The notes under the pieces were generated by a model. It was not told the origin of the DNA. It saw only the letters and a list, made by a program, of their open reading frames with translations, and did not search any database. Made by a program: the position numbers and the translations under genes. This document shows positions 1-10,370 of a stretch of 64,000 bases of DNA, piece after piece. Origin of the DNA: an uncultured Alphaproteobacteria bacterium (GTDB lineage: Bacteria; Pseudomonadota; Alphaproteobacteria; Micavibrionales; Micavibrionaceae); NCBI GenBank assembly GCA_946480475.1, contig CAMLJM010000013.1:6344-70343 (forward strand), written 5' to 3'. How positions within the stretch are numbered: the stretch's first letter is position 1; every line of letters begins with the position of its first letter.

Positions 1-66
1 GAAACGTTCTATAAAGGTGGCGCACAAGGCTATACAGATTATCCGTTTATGGAGAAGGTGGCTTAG
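1..66 (+). CDS. C-terminal end of a gene that begins outside the window
   Basis: Frame 1 is open from the first base to a TAG at 64-66 and reads as 21 residues ending in PFMEKVA. The residue mix (KGG, GYTDYPF) looks like real protein, not noise. It ends tail-to-tail with the minus-strand methyltransferase gene and overlaps its last codons by 20 bases. The fragment is too short to assign a family. Confidence 0.45.
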   Translation, partial: ETFYKGGAQGYTDYPFMEKVA

Positions 67-2284
67 TCACAAGTTTCGGTACAGTACCCTGCCCTAATGC
101 ATGCTGGAGACGATAGACAGCCAGCATCAGATGAGCATCACGCAGGTCATCGACCCGTTTAATCAAAGTATTGAGCGACACAAAGTGGTAATCGCGGAAG
201 TCGTTGTATGATTTGGCGTTTACCAGCAGTGGATAAGCACGATCAGGCATTATGCCCATACTGGGGAAATATCCTTCTCCCAACGGCTTGATGGCTGCCG
301 CGTCGATATGCAGGCGATCTGCCACATCGGCATAGACATCATCCATAGTCTTTAGATGGCTGTTCAGGCGCTCCACATGCAGCGTTTCTTTACGAGCCTG
401 TTCGCCTGCTGCCTGTAAGGCAGGAAAATCCTGTGATTTAAGGCCCACCATGATATGGCCAGCAGCTGTGCGCATGACAGGAACGATAACAGCCATGTTG
501 TTCGACATATCCTGGCCTGCCTGACGGGCCGGAATAATAAATTCCAGTTCGCGCTGGGCTACAACATGACCACCGTGCCGAGCCGCCGTTTCTTCCGTAA
601 AGACAGAACGTACCCCATACACGTCATTTGCCGGCTGTCCCGACGCAGAGAATAATTCACTGCTGCGGCTGATAGGCGGTTTTGTTTCGGCCCGATCATT
701 CGCCACTTCAATATTGTATGAGGCCCCCATCCAGGCAGGCAAAGCAACGCCCTGCTTGTGCGCCAGCCTGTAAGCGCATAACTCCAGCCGCCCCTCCGGG
801 AACATTCCCACCTGAATACCGCGCAGCATATCCTGTAAAGCAAAGGGGCGCAGCACGCCATTTTCATGGAAACCTGAATAACCGGGGGCCAAAGCTTTTG
901 CTTCCACAGGTCTGTTCAGCCGGATAAAAGCCGATCCTACACGCTCATTGACGTTTGCCAGCGCCGGATAGTAATCGGGACCTGTTTCAATCTCGCCGAT
1001 ATCTGCTGGGTCAATGCCTGCACGCTGGGTCAACGCCTTGATACAGGCCTGTTTGATATCTGCCGTCTGATTGGCGACAGCGAAAGGCTCCACCATATAA
1101 CCCGACCATGTCTTGCCGTCTATGCGTGGTGACATTTGGCGCGGAACAACATTGACCAAAGGACGTGGATAATCGCTGCGTGCGTATATATCAATCTGCC
1201 CGTCTGGATGAACATAGTAGGGCAATAGGTCGAACACCTGACCAGGCCTGTTCACCAGATCTTTTATCGCGCCTGTCTTACGATGCTGAAAACTTTCAGT
1301 CTTCAAATATTGCAATTCATGTCCTGATACTTTGTGCTCGCGCACGACAACACCATGACCAGCAGGAACTTTCTGCATGACACAAACAAAGTTGGTGGGT
1401 GGCAGGCAAATAGCTTCGCGGTTTTCATTGAAGAGCCGCAATTTTCCCTTCATGCGGTTCTCGACAATCCACGGGTTAGCATAAGGCGAGGTATAAAGAA
1501 CACGCGCATCCAACCCTTCGGGAATGCTGCGATACTCTTTCGGTGTGAAATAACCGTACTTTTCCTTCGCTTCGATGAAGAAACGATCGCGGTAATCTTT
1601 GCGCAGGATAAATTCATTGGCCCAATCGTGCTGCATATAGAAACGCTGCCAGCCTGCGGGTGCTTCGCCTGGACGATGTTCCAGAAAGAAGCCCCGTTGT
1701 TCAGCCGGTTTTTCTGCACAAGCCCAATTCGCATAAAGGCGCAGCATATCTTGTACGGATAAATCCTGAGGGTCAGCGCCCCGGGATATTTCATCAGGCA
1801 GATCCAGGTAAATCATCGCTTCCGGATTTTCGGGCCTTACAAAATCACGGATCAGGATAATGCCGCCGTCGCGCACATTATTCATTTGCGCCTGCAGTGA
1901 ATCGACGACAGCCTGCTGGCTGTAACCGCTGAATGAGTAAACCTCATGCAGGATGCTGGAATTAAAAATGGCATCGAATTTCTCACCGCCTGTATCAAAA
2001 TCGCGGGCATCACCCTGAACGAATGTCAGGTTCGGCAACGGATATTCACGGCGGGCGCGCTCGATATAGTCATGGTCGTAATCAAGGGCCACGACCTGCA
2101 GATGCGGGTTAATCAGGGCAAACTGGTAAGAGCCGGAGCCCGTACCACAACCGACATCGAGAATGCGGGCGCCATCCGCCAGCTGGAAATGGGCGCTGGT
2201 GAAAGCCAGTTTCTGGGCCATGGTTTTATCCATGCCCTTCAAAAGATTGGCTTTTTCATCTTTAGTTGCGTCGAAAGACCCCAT
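47..2284 (-). CDS. SAM-dependent methyltransferase fused to two degenerate Nudix-like modules
   Basis: A 745-residue protein. The N-terminal ~200 residues are a class I methyltransferase: the SAM-binding glycine motif ILDVGCGTGSG is at 41-51, followed by an acidic end of strand 2 (ALDYD, 66-70) and the GDARDF motif near 91. The rest contains two similar blocks, ~350-510 and ~595-735. Each has a DGQI/AGHI hairpin, a helix ending in AGID or LHID, a YYP/YFP turn and a closing AYRL/VYRL helix. This order resembles a Nudix fold, but the Nudix-box glutamates are absent from the first block (KALTQRAGI) and not canonical in the second. I infer a substrate-binding rather than hydrolytic role. The methyl acceptor is unknown. 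The GNAT gene lies 51 bases upstream on the same strand. Confidence 0.75.
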   Translation of the reverse strand: MGSFDATKDEKANLLKGMDKTMAQKLAFTSAHFQLADGARILDVGCGTGSGSYQFALINPHLQVVALDYDHDYIERARREYPLPNLTFVQGDARDFDTGGEKFDAIFNSSILHEVYSFSGYSQQAVVDSLQAQMNNVRDGGIILIRDFVRPENPEAMIYLDLPDEISRGADPQDLSVQDMLRLYANWACAEKPAEQRGFFLEHRPGEAPAGWQRFYMQHDWANEFILRKDYRDRFFIEAKEKYGYFTPKEYRSIPEGLDARVLYTSPYANPWIVENRMKGKLRLFNENREAICLPPTNFVCVMQKVPAGHGVVVREHKVSGHELQYLKTESFQHRKTGAIKDLVNRPGQVFDLLPYYVHPDGQIDIYARSDYPRPLVNVVPRQMSPRIDGKTWSGYMVEPFAVANQTADIKQACIKALTQRAGIDPADIGEIETGPDYYPALANVNERVGSAFIRLNRPVEAKALAPGYSGFHENGVLRPFALQDMLRGIQVGMFPEGRLELCAYRLAHKQGVALPAWMGASYNIEVANDRAETKPPISRSSELFSASGQPANDVYGVRSVFTEETAARHGGHVVAQRELEFIIPARQAGQDMSNNMAVIVPVMRTAAGHIMVGLKSQDFPALQAAGEQARKETLHVERLNSHLKTMDDVYADVADRLHIDAAAIKPLGEGYFPSMGIMPDRAYPLLVNAKSYNDFRDYHFVSLNTLIKRVDDLRDAHLMLAVYRLQHALGQGTVPKLVTKPPSP

Positions 2285-2335
2285 TTCGCCTCCGGACGCT
2301 ACATTATGTCAATTTATGACTATTGCGCAAGCTTT

Positions 2336-2866
2336 TTAGATAACGCCCGTATCCCGCCAGCCATAGCAGACATCAACCAGTTTCTGGTTACCGATGGTGA
2401 CGTCTTTCTTGCCGCACTTCTGGCCGCCCAGCGCCTTGTAGAAGGCATTACCACGCGCATTCTTTTCCAGCACCCACAGGCATAAGGATTTATGTTTTCT
2501 TTCCTTGAGGCGCACAGCGGCGGCTTTCATCAGTTGCTTGCCCAGCCCCTGGCGCCAGTAGTCGGGCAGGATATAGATCGCGAGAATCTCGGATGTATAA
2601 AGCGGTCGTATAGGCGACATGCCGGGCGGGGGCGTCATAAGTTTATTGAAGGCAATAAAGCCCGCAGGCTTTCCCGTATCATCATGAGCGATGAAAGCTT
2701 CGGTTCCTTCACCCAGCCATTTGATCCAGTCTGCCGCACGTTGATCTTTGTCCAGAGCATCCAGGAAGGATGGTTCCACCAGCCCCCCGTAGCTTGCACG
2801 CCAGCCCTCAATATGAATATGGGCAAGATCGTTTGCGTCTTCGGATGTGCATGGCCTGATATTCAT
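2336..2866 (-). CDS. GNAT family N-acetyltransferase
   Basis: A 176-residue single-domain protein with the GNAT layout. The N-terminal strand MNIRPCTSED and a WRASYGG helix are followed by the core EILAIYILPDYWRQGLGKQLM, whose Q-x-x-G-x-G/A-type loop (RQGLGK) binds acetyl-CoA pyrophosphate. The C-terminal segment LWVLEKNARGNAFYKALGG is the usual N-x-x-A-x-x-F-Y motif. The acceptor (small molecule or protein N-terminus) cannot be told. It lies upstream of the methyltransferase gene on the same strand, 51 bases away, so the two may be co-transcribed. Confidence 0.85.
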   Translation of the reverse strand: MNIRPCTSEDANDLAHIHIEGWRASYGGLVEPSFLDALDKDQRAADWIKWLGEGTEAFIAHDDTGKPAGFIAFNKLMTPPPGMSPIRPLYTSEILAIYILPDYWRQGLGKQLMKAAAVRLKERKHKSLCLWVLEKNARGNAFYKALGGQKCGKKDVTIGNQKLVDVCYGWRDTGVI

Positions 2867-2930
2867 AGTTCTAATACACCGGGTTTCCCGCTAGTTTCGG
2901 TACAGGATTTCAATATAGGGAATTGATCGC

Positions 2931-3122
2931 ATGAAAACAAACAGAACGCTGCTGGTCCTGATCGTCCTGCTACTCATGGCCATTCTGGGTGTGCTGGTTT
3001 ATCAGATGAACCAACCCAAGACGACAGGCGAGAAAATAGAGGATGCCATCAACAGCGCAGGCGATGACATCGGTGATGCGCTTGAGGAACTGGGTGAAGA
3101 TATCCAGAAGAACGCGCGTTAA
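2931..3122 (+). CDS. Small single-pass membrane protein
   Basis: A 63-residue protein. Residues 1-6 are basic, 7-26 form one hydrophobic segment (LLVLIVLLLMAILGVLVY), and the tail is acidic and helical (EDAINSAGDDIGDALEELGED). It resembles small anchored proteins of the YtxH or entericidin-like class but has no lipobox. The start ATG follows AGGGAATTGATCGC. It ends exactly against the convergent gene at 3123. I do not recognise the family. Confidence 0.6.
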   Translation: MKTNRTLLVLIVLLLMAILGVLVYQMNQPKTTGEKIEDAINSAGDDIGDALEELGEDIQKNAR

Positions 3123-3371
3123 TCAGCGTATATAAAAATCATCGCTGATGTCGGCACGTTGCGCAGCGTGGCCTTTCTTAATCTGGTTGGCCCCTGCACC
3201 CGTGACGCCCACGCGGTAAACGCCCTTTTGCGGGTCAACAGGTTTCACACCATATTGCTGGTCCATCTGGCGTGCTGATGTACCAAATTCTTCAGCCACG
3301 TCTTTGACCCCCGGCGTTGGCAAACGCGGATCAATTTGTACATCTGCGTGGTGGTAAACAGTATTGTCCAT
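3123..3371 (-). CDS. Conserved-looking small hypothetical protein
   Basis: An 82-residue soluble protein with no signal peptide or membrane segment. It has a Pro- and Gly-rich middle (DPRLPTPGVKD, VGVTGAGANQIKKGH) and ends DDFYIR. The start ATG is preceded on the minus strand by AAGGGGGCC, a good ribosome-binding site, which supports translation. It lies downstream of guaB on the same strand with a 60-base gap and no clear terminator, so it may be read from the guaB transcript. Function unknown. Confidence 0.55.
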   Translation of the reverse strand: MDNTVYHHADVQIDPRLPTPGVKDVAEEFGTSARQMDQQYGVKPVDPQKGVYRVGVTGAGANQIKKGHAAQRADISDDFYIR

Positions 3372-3431
3372 ATAAGGCCCCCTTGTCGTGGATAGCCCTC
3401 TTATAAACGCATGATTAAAATTATGTCAATT

Positions 3432-4925
<1,494 letters not shown>

Positions 4926-5073
4926 TTACAGGCATGGGTGGAATTTGCACTGAGTTAATAGAACTCTCGTCTCAGAATGTAAAGGTTTTTCAGCGTCATT
5001 CGTGCTTTTCTTGACAGCCAGCCCCTTATTTCCTTAAGTATCGAATACATAATAATATAACAGGAGTTTGGTT

Positions 5074-5790
5074 GTGAATTTTAAGCCCCAGGACATTGCC
5101 GGCCATTTGCGTAATGATTTTTCAGGCATCGCCGCCAATGAATCATCTATCGCCTGCGATATGCAACCGCATGAGTGGGTGATGACGCGCATGAACATGG
5201 AAATTCCCAATATTGTCGATTCATTTCATATGACGATTGTGAGCGTCCTGAGAGACATGGACATCAGCCATGCCGTCGCCAAACAAACCGGCATGATGGA
5301 TGGAGAGAAACTGGCCCCCGGTGAGACGCCAGAACGTCCTTCAATTGACCTGGCATTCTGGGAAAGCATTGATGCCAATCTCTGGAGCCTCGCCGTCCAA
5401 TCCTATCACGATGATTTGCTGCAGAATGATCCTGTCAAATACAGGAAAATTTACGAATCATTAGGGCCGGAACTGGTCGCTGAATTTGAAGCAACAGGAA
5501 ATCCCGAGAATGAAAAAGCAGGTATGGCTGTTGGTACTGTTTTTGAACAGGCGATGATCGAAGATGTTGAAGCCCTACGTCGTCTTAAAGCCACGATCCT
5601 GCACAATATTCCGCATGTGGGCATCAAGATCGAGATGCGTGTATTAGAACCTGAGACAGAAGGTGGAATAACACTGATGACGCCTGTCATCGTGCTCACA
5701 GCGCTGAAAGACCCTGATTTGCGCGTACCGCTGCGCCGTTATGTCGACAACCCGCAAGGTGAAGGTCCTGCAGGATTGCGCCCTGCTTAA
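5074..5790 (+). CDS. Hypothetical protein
   Basis: I chose the GTG at 5074 because AGGAG at 5062-5066 sits 7 bases ahead of it; an upstream in-frame TTG at 5068 is too close to that site. The 238-residue product has no signal peptide or membrane segment. It reads as mostly helical, followed by a beta-rich C-terminal third (GIKIEMRVLEPE, TLMTPVIVLTALKD). I do not recognise a family. It overlaps the end of the convergent rlmE by four bases. Confidence 0.7.
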   Translation: MNFKPQDIAGHLRNDFSGIAANESSIACDMQPHEWVMTRMNMEIPNIVDSFHMTIVSVLRDMDISHAVAKQTGMMDGEKLAPGETPERPSIDLAFWESIDANLWSLAVQSYHDDLLQNDPVKYRKIYESLGPELVAEFEATGNPENEKAGMAVGTVFEQAMIEDVEALRRLKATILHNIPHVGIKIEMRVLEPETEGGITLMTPVIVLTALKDPDLRVPLRRYVDNPQGEGPAGLRPA

Positions 5791-6497
5791 GCTTTTTTAC
5801 GGAAGCCTGTGGCCACGACATATTGTTCAGCCGATTCTTTACGGCTGGCCGGGGGTTTGACGTGTTTCACCGTTGTGAAATCAGCCTTCATCATCTTTAA
5901 CAGTTCGCCCTGCGCCCCGCCCTGAAAGATTTTGGATACGAAGGTGCCGCCCGGCTTCAATACTTGCGTTGCAAATTCATAAGCAGCTTCAACCAGCGCC
6001 ATGATACGCAGGTGATCGGTTTGTTTATGGCCCATGGTGTTCGGCGCCATATCGCTTAGTACAACGTCAGCCCCGGAACCCATCGCCATGATCAGCGCTT
6101 CGGGTGCGTCATCATTCATGAAATCCATCTGCAGGAATGTCACACCCGGCAAAGGATCAATCGGCAAAAGATCGAGGCCGATCACTTTAGCCGCGCCGCG
6201 TTCAACCGCCACCTGCGACCAGCCGCCCGGCGCCGCACCCAGATCAACGACGGTGCAGCCCTTCTTAAGGAATTTTAATTTGTCATCCAGTTCAATCAGT
6301 TTGAATGCCGAGCGCGCACGATAGCCCAGTCGTTGCGCTTCGTGCACGTAGGGATCGTTCAATTGACGCTGTAGCCAGCGCGCCGATGATGTCGTGCGCT
6401 GATTGGTTTTTTTAACCCGCACTGTGGCGTCTCGTGTCGTGCGCCGCCCCGGTTTCTTGGCCGAACGTCCCGGAATTTTTTCGCCGTCATCAGTCAT
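5787..6497 (-). CDS. rlmE: 23S rRNA (uridine-2'-O)-methyltransferase RlmE/FtsJ
   Basis: 236 residues. RlmE methylates the 2'-OH of U2552 in the A-loop of 23S rRNA during 50S maturation. The SAM site is VVDLGAAPGGWSQVA, and the K-D-K-E tetrad is represented by K in RSAFKLIELD, D in VLSDMAPNT, K in GGTFVSKIFQG and E in RKESAEQYVVATGF. A basic ~35-residue N-terminal extension (GRSAKKPGRRTTRD) is added, as in many alphaproteobacterial copies. Its ATG abuts the stop of the upstream membrane-protein gene, so the two are probably one transcript. Confidence 0.95.
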   Translation of the reverse strand: MTDDGEKIPGRSAKKPGRRTTRDATVRVKKTNQRTTSSARWLQRQLNDPYVHEAQRLGYRARSAFKLIELDDKLKFLKKGCTVVDLGAAPGGWSQVAVERGAAKVIGLDLLPIDPLPGVTFLQMDFMNDDAPEALIMAMGSGADVVLSDMAPNTMGHKQTDHLRIMALVEAAYEFATQVLKPGGTFVSKIFQGGAQGELLKMMKADFTTVKHVKPPASRKESAEQYVVATGFRKKA

Positions 6498-6845
6498 TTA
6501 AATCACCATCGCCAGCATAGAGGCACAGAATGAGAATATATAAATCGTCAAGGTGGCCGCGAAAAAGACGATCCCTTTTGTATGCGGCGAAAAATAAGCC
6601 AGAAGCAGGAACAAGGCAAAGACTATCCCGTAAACCAGCAAACCACGTTGATAGGCATCCCAGTTCCAGAACCCGGTAAATCCGTGTACGCGCCCAATTG
6701 ATTCCATAAGCTCGACCTGCGCACGCAGGGTCAGAATGCAGACAACCATGAAAATTGCCGTTTTTAAACGCTGACCCTTATGAACGGCCACCATGCCGAC
6801 CGGCAGCCAAAGCAGATCAATCCATTGATAAAGAAGCGAAGTCAT
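6498..6845 (-). CDS. Small multi-pass membrane protein
   Basis: 115 residues with about four hydrophobic segments (LLWLPVGMVAV, AIFMVVCILTL, LLVYGIVFALFLLLAYF, GIVFFAATLTIYIFSFCASMLAMVI), hence an inner-membrane protein. Its stop codon directly precedes the rlmE start, suggesting a two-gene transcript. It is divergent from the M48 protease gene, with only 66 bases between the starts. No family recognised. Confidence 0.7.
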   Translation of the reverse strand: MTSLLYQWIDLLWLPVGMVAVHKGQRLKTAIFMVVCILTLRAQVELMESIGRVHGFTGFWNWDAYQRGLLVYGIVFALFLLLAYFSPHTKGIVFFAATLTIYIFSFCASMLAMVI

Positions 6846-6911
6846 ATTACCTTATAAGTGTCCTGCCGAAGCCTTTTTTGAACCATATTCCCGGTTCAGA
6901 ATTTCCAAACG

Positions 6912-8324
6912 ATGAAAAAGAATAGCCTGTTTACCCCCCGCCTGCACAGGATGATCTGTGCTTTTGCTGGCGTCAGCCTGCTGATTTGCAGCCTGGGCCT
7001 GATCGCCCATGCGCAGGGTGCCCGTTCGACCAGCCTGATCCGCGACACGGAAATCGAGAATTACCTGAAAGAATGGGCCAAGCCCGTTATCAAGGCTGCC
7101 GATCTGGACCCGGATTCGGTCAATATTATCCTGGTCCAGGACAGCAACATTAACGCCTTTGTTGCCGGGGGGCAGAATATCTTTCTTTATACCGGGTTGC
7201 TTACTAAATCCCGTAATCCCGATGAAGTGATCGGGGTCATGGCCCATGAAATGGGGCATATCCGGGGCGGACATTTGATCCGCAGCCGCGATGCCATGGA
7301 AAGCGCCTCTTATGAAGCTATGTTGGGTACGATTCTAGGAATTGGCGCTGCCATCCTGACGGGTGACGGCGGCGCTGCAGGCGTCATTTCACGCGGCAGT
7401 TCCGGCATGGCGCTGAATAACCTGCTGGCCTTCAGCCGGATTCAGGAATCCAGCGCTGATCAGGCTGCCATTTCCTTTCTGGAACGTGCGCATCTGAACC
7501 CGCAGGGCCTGGTTACATTCATGCAGCGCCTGCAAGATGAAGAGTTATTGCCCGTCAGTCAGCAATCAGAATATGTGCGTACGCACCCGCTGACCGGCGA
7601 CCGCGTTCAGACATTACAAGCGGGCACTGAGAAATCCGCTTATAATAATACGCCACTGCCTGCGGCCTGGGCCGATCAGCACGCACGTATGCTTGCGAAA
7701 CTGACCGGTTTTGTGACGCCTGAATACGTGATCTGGAATTACAGCGAAAAGGATAATTCACTGGCCGCACGATATGCGCGTGCCATTGCCGCGTATCGTC
7801 AGAACAAAGTCGACGAAGCATTGCGCCTGGCCGATACGCTGCTGAAGGATGAACCCAGGAATCCTTATTTCCTGGAGCTGAAGGGCCAGATGCTGACCGA
7901 TTTTGGCCGCCCGGGTGAAGCGGTGCCTTTCTATCGTCAGGCGACTGAGCTTGATCCGGCTTCCGGCCTGATCCGCACTGCCTATGCACACACATTGATT
8001 GAAACAGCTGGTAATAATGAGGCGCAAATGAAAACCGCCATTACCCAGCTGGAGCGCGCCCAGCGCGATGAGCCGCGTTCAACGCGTATTCATCGCCTGC
8101 TCGCCACCGCTTATGGCAAAATGGGCGACGATGCGATGGCGAAACTGCATCTGGCAGAGGAAGCATTACTGCAAAGACGCCTACCACAGGCACGCCAGCA
8201 AGCGGAAGCGGCATCAGCCGGCCTGGAAGAAGGCAGCGCCGCCTGGATTCGGGCGCAGGATATTCTGGGTCAGGTGTCGCTGAACGAAAAAGAGGACAAG
8301 GACAAGAACGAGTCCAGGCCTTAA
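6912..8324 (+). CDS. Periplasmic M48 metalloprotease with TPRs (BepA/YfgC type)
   Basis: A 470-residue exported protein. A signal peptide covers ~1-36 (hydrophobic CAFAGVSLLICSLGLIAHAQ). The zinc motif HEMGH is at 112-116, and the third ligand lies in the SSADQAAISFLE segment. The C-terminal half (from ~275) is helical with TPR-like repeats (ARYARAIAAYRQNKVDEALRLADTLL; PYFLELKGQML). E. coli BepA has this layout and degrades stalled or misfolded outer-membrane proteins such as LptD. I infer the same quality-control role. No strong ribosome-binding site is visible. Confidence 0.9.
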   Translation: MKKNSLFTPRLHRMICAFAGVSLLICSLGLIAHAQGARSTSLIRDTEIENYLKEWAKPVIKAADLDPDSVNIILVQDSNINAFVAGGQNIFLYTGLLTKSRNPDEVIGVMAHEMGHIRGGHLIRSRDAMESASYEAMLGTILGIGAAILTGDGGAAGVISRGSSGMALNNLLAFSRIQESSADQAAISFLERAHLNPQGLVTFMQRLQDEELLPVSQQSEYVRTHPLTGDRVQTLQAGTEKSAYNNTPLPAAWADQHARMLAKLTGFVTPEYVIWNYSEKDNSLAARYARAIAAYRQNKVDEALRLADTLLKDEPRNPYFLELKGQMLTDFGRPGEAVPFYRQATELDPASGLIRTAYAHTLIETAGNNEAQMKTAITQLERAQRDEPRSTRIHRLLATAYGKMGDDAMAKLHLAEEALLQRRLPQARQQAEAASAGLEEGSAAWIRAQDILGQVSLNEKEDKDKNESRP

Positions 8325-8419
8325 ATCGGGCTGGCTAGTCCCTCCGCCTCGCTGTAATATGGATTTCGGCTTTTATGGCTCTATATCAATAATTTCAACC
8401 CTGGCAGGAGACTTCTTCC

Positions 8420-9196
8420 GTGGCTATTTCAAAACTTCGTCTGGGCATGCGCCTGATTCCTCTCTCACTGGCTTTTGCTGGTCTTCTTTTCAGCGCTGCC
8501 CCTGCCGCTGCTGAAACCGTTACAGACGCCGAGCGCGCCAAAATTGAAACCGTGATCAAGGAATACCTGGCCAAGAACCCTGGCATCATCATGGAATCAT
8601 TGCAGAAATATCAGGAACAGCAACGTGCTGATATGGACAAGCAATTCACGGAGAAATTCGCCGGCAGCAAAGACGCTATCCTGAAAGCAGGTCACCCGAC
8701 AGTGGGGCCCGCTGATGCCGATGTTACCATTATCGAATTCTATGACTATAACTGCGGTTACTGCAAGAAAGCCTTCAGCGATGTTTCAAAGCTTATAGAT
8801 GAAGACAAGAAACTGCGTTTTGTATTCATTGAAATGCCTATCCTGAGCGAAACTTCTATCGAAGCAGCAAAATGGGCACTGGCTGCTGATAAACAGGGCA
8901 AATTCTATGAATTCCACACAGCCCTGATGCAGTTCACAGGCCAAAAGGACAAGAAACTGTTCGAGAAAATCGCTACAGACCTGAAAATGGATATGAAGAA
9001 AGCTGAAGCAGATGCTGAAAGCAAAGAAACGCTGGAAACCATCGAGAAAAACCTGACTCTGGCCCGTGATCTGGGTATCAACGGCACGCCAGGCTTTATC
9101 TTTGAAGACCAGCTGACGCCGGGTTATATGGGTTATGATGGTATGAAACAGGCCATCTCCCAGATTCGCAGCCAGAAATCAGGCAAAGCCAACTAA
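8420..9196 (+). CDS. Secreted DsbA-family thiol-disulfide oxidoreductase
   Basis: 258 residues, starting at a GTG with GCAGGAG (8404-8410) placed 9 bases upstream. A signal peptide ends near AAPAAAE. A helical N-terminal extension (~35-85) precedes a DsbA-like thioredoxin fold with the redox motif CGYC in YDYNCGYCKK. The cis-proline loop is GINGTPGFIF. The N-terminal extension resembles that of ScsC/Com1-type proteins, which can oligomerise through it. It is followed 23 bases later by a second DsbA-like gene and then aroQ, as one plus-strand run. Confidence 0.9.
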   Translation: MAISKLRLGMRLIPLSLAFAGLLFSAAPAAAETVTDAERAKIETVIKEYLAKNPGIIMESLQKYQEQQRADMDKQFTEKFAGSKDAILKAGHPTVGPADADVTIIEFYDYNCGYCKKAFSDVSKLIDEDKKLRFVFIEMPILSETSIEAAKWALAADKQGKFYEFHTALMQFTGQKDKKLFEKIATDLKMDMKKAEADAESKETLETIEKNLTLARDLGINGTPGFIFEDQLTPGYMGYDGMKQAISQIRSQKSGKAN

Positions 9197-9219
9197 CAGA
9201 TCAGAAGGCTCACGCTGCC

Positions 9220-9846
9220 ATGTATATGCGGCTTCTGACTGTTGCAATCCTTATTGTCTGCGCCCTGATCGGCTGGCGGTTTTACAGTAAAATCACCGCT
9301 TTCGAAAAACTGGCGCAGGCACCGCATAATCAATATGTAGGGCCTACCGACAATCCCGCCCTTATCATCACAGAGATCATGGACTATCGCTGCCCGTATT
9401 GCCGCGCCATGAGCGATACAATGACCGCTTATGCGGCTCGTCATCCTGATGTAAAAATTATCTACCGCGTCTATCCCATATTTGCCGAACAATCTATTCG
9501 TGAGGGGAAGCTTGCCATGGCTGCCGGGAAGCAAGGCAAGTTCCTGGAGATGCATAACAAGCTGATCCGCCGCACCGAACCTGTCACACGTGAAGCTGAA
9601 AACGAACTGATTAAGGAACTGGGACTTGATGCTGAGAAATTCCACCAAGATGTCTTGGCCTGGGATGCCACGAAAGACCTGCTGGATACAGCGGCTGCCG
9701 TGGAAGCACTCGGGATTAAATCCACACCCACACTGATTGTGAACAAACAAATTATGCGCATGCAGGACGATCTGGTTCCCACGCTTGAAGATATGGAACT
9801 GATGATGGCGCCGCACTTCAAACCACAACAATCGACAAAGCCATGA
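9220..9846 (+). CDS. Membrane-anchored DsbA-family thioredoxin-fold protein
   Basis: 208 residues. Residues 4-23 (RLLTVAILIVCALIGWRFYS) form an uncleaved anchor or signal. The redox motif is CPYC (MDYRCPYCRAM), and the cis-proline loop is GIKSTPTLIVN. It lacks the long helical N-terminal extension of its upstream neighbour. The two are likely paralogues with different reaction partners in the periplasm. Its last four bases overlap the aroQ start, so translation is probably coupled. Confidence 0.88.
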   Translation: MYMRLLTVAILIVCALIGWRFYSKITAFEKLAQAPHNQYVGPTDNPALIITEIMDYRCPYCRAMSDTMTAYAARHPDVKIIYRVYPIFAEQSIREGKLAMAAGKQGKFLEMHNKLIRRTEPVTREAENELIKELGLDAEKFHQDVLAWDATKDLLDTAAAVEALGIKSTPTLIVNKQIMRMQDDLVPTLEDMELMMAPHFKPQQSTKP

Positions 9847-10283
9847 CAAAAAAGATTCTGATCCTGAATGGCCCTAACCTGAACATGCTGGGGAAGCGCG
9901 AGCCGGAACTTTACGGCCACCAGACCCTCAACGATATTGAGAGGCTTTGCAAAGAGGCGGGCAAGCGCCTGCAGATGAAAATTGATTTCCGCCAATCCAA
10001 TCACGAAGGGGAACTCGTGACATGGATCCAGGATGCGATGGGGAGAGTCGATGGCATCGTTATCAATGCCGCCGCCTATACTCATACATCTCTCGCCATT
10101 CATGACGCCCTGAAACTTCATAAAGTGCCGATCGTCGAAGTGCACCTTACGAACCCTAAGGAGCGCGAATCCTTCCGCCATCATTCTTATATTGAGCCCT
10201 TGGCAGCCATCTGCTTTGCGGGCCTTAAGTCTGAAGGTTATGTTAAGGCACTGGAATTCCTCTATAATTTCAAAAAAGCATAA
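9843..10283 (+). CDS. aroQ: Type II 3-dehydroquinate dehydratase
   Basis: 146 residues. It dehydrates 3-dehydroquinate to 3-dehydroshikimate in the shikimate pathway. Type II signatures are the N-terminal ILNGPNLNMLGKREPELYG, with the catalytic Tyr and flexible-loop Arg, FRQSNHEGELV, INAAAYTHTS, and EVHLTNPKERESFRHHSY with the catalytic His. Length matches the dodecameric family. It overlaps the preceding gene by four bases (ATGA). The neighbouring order aroQ-accB-accC is common in alphaproteobacteria. Confidence 0.97.
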   Translation: MTKKILILNGPNLNMLGKREPELYGHQTLNDIERLCKEAGKRLQMKIDFRQSNHEGELVTWIQDAMGRVDGIVINAAAYTHTSLAIHDALKLHKVPIVEVHLTNPKERESFRHHSYIEPLAAICFAGLKSEGYVKALEFLYNFKKA

Positions 10284-10314
10284 TTCTGTAAAATCTTCCC
10301 GCTTTGACTTTTGC

Positions 10315-10347
10315 CCCCTTTTTCTTTAATCAAAGGGGTCTTGTTTT
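10315..10347 (+). terminator. Weak terminator or attenuator between aroQ and accB
   Basis: CCCCTTT (10315-10321) pairs with AAAGGGG (10332-10338) across a 10-base loop, followed by TCTTGTTTT. The stem is short and the T run interrupted, so read-through into accB is likely. Confidence 0.45.
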
Positions 10348-10370
10348 AACGGGCAACCGGAGTGTTTTAG

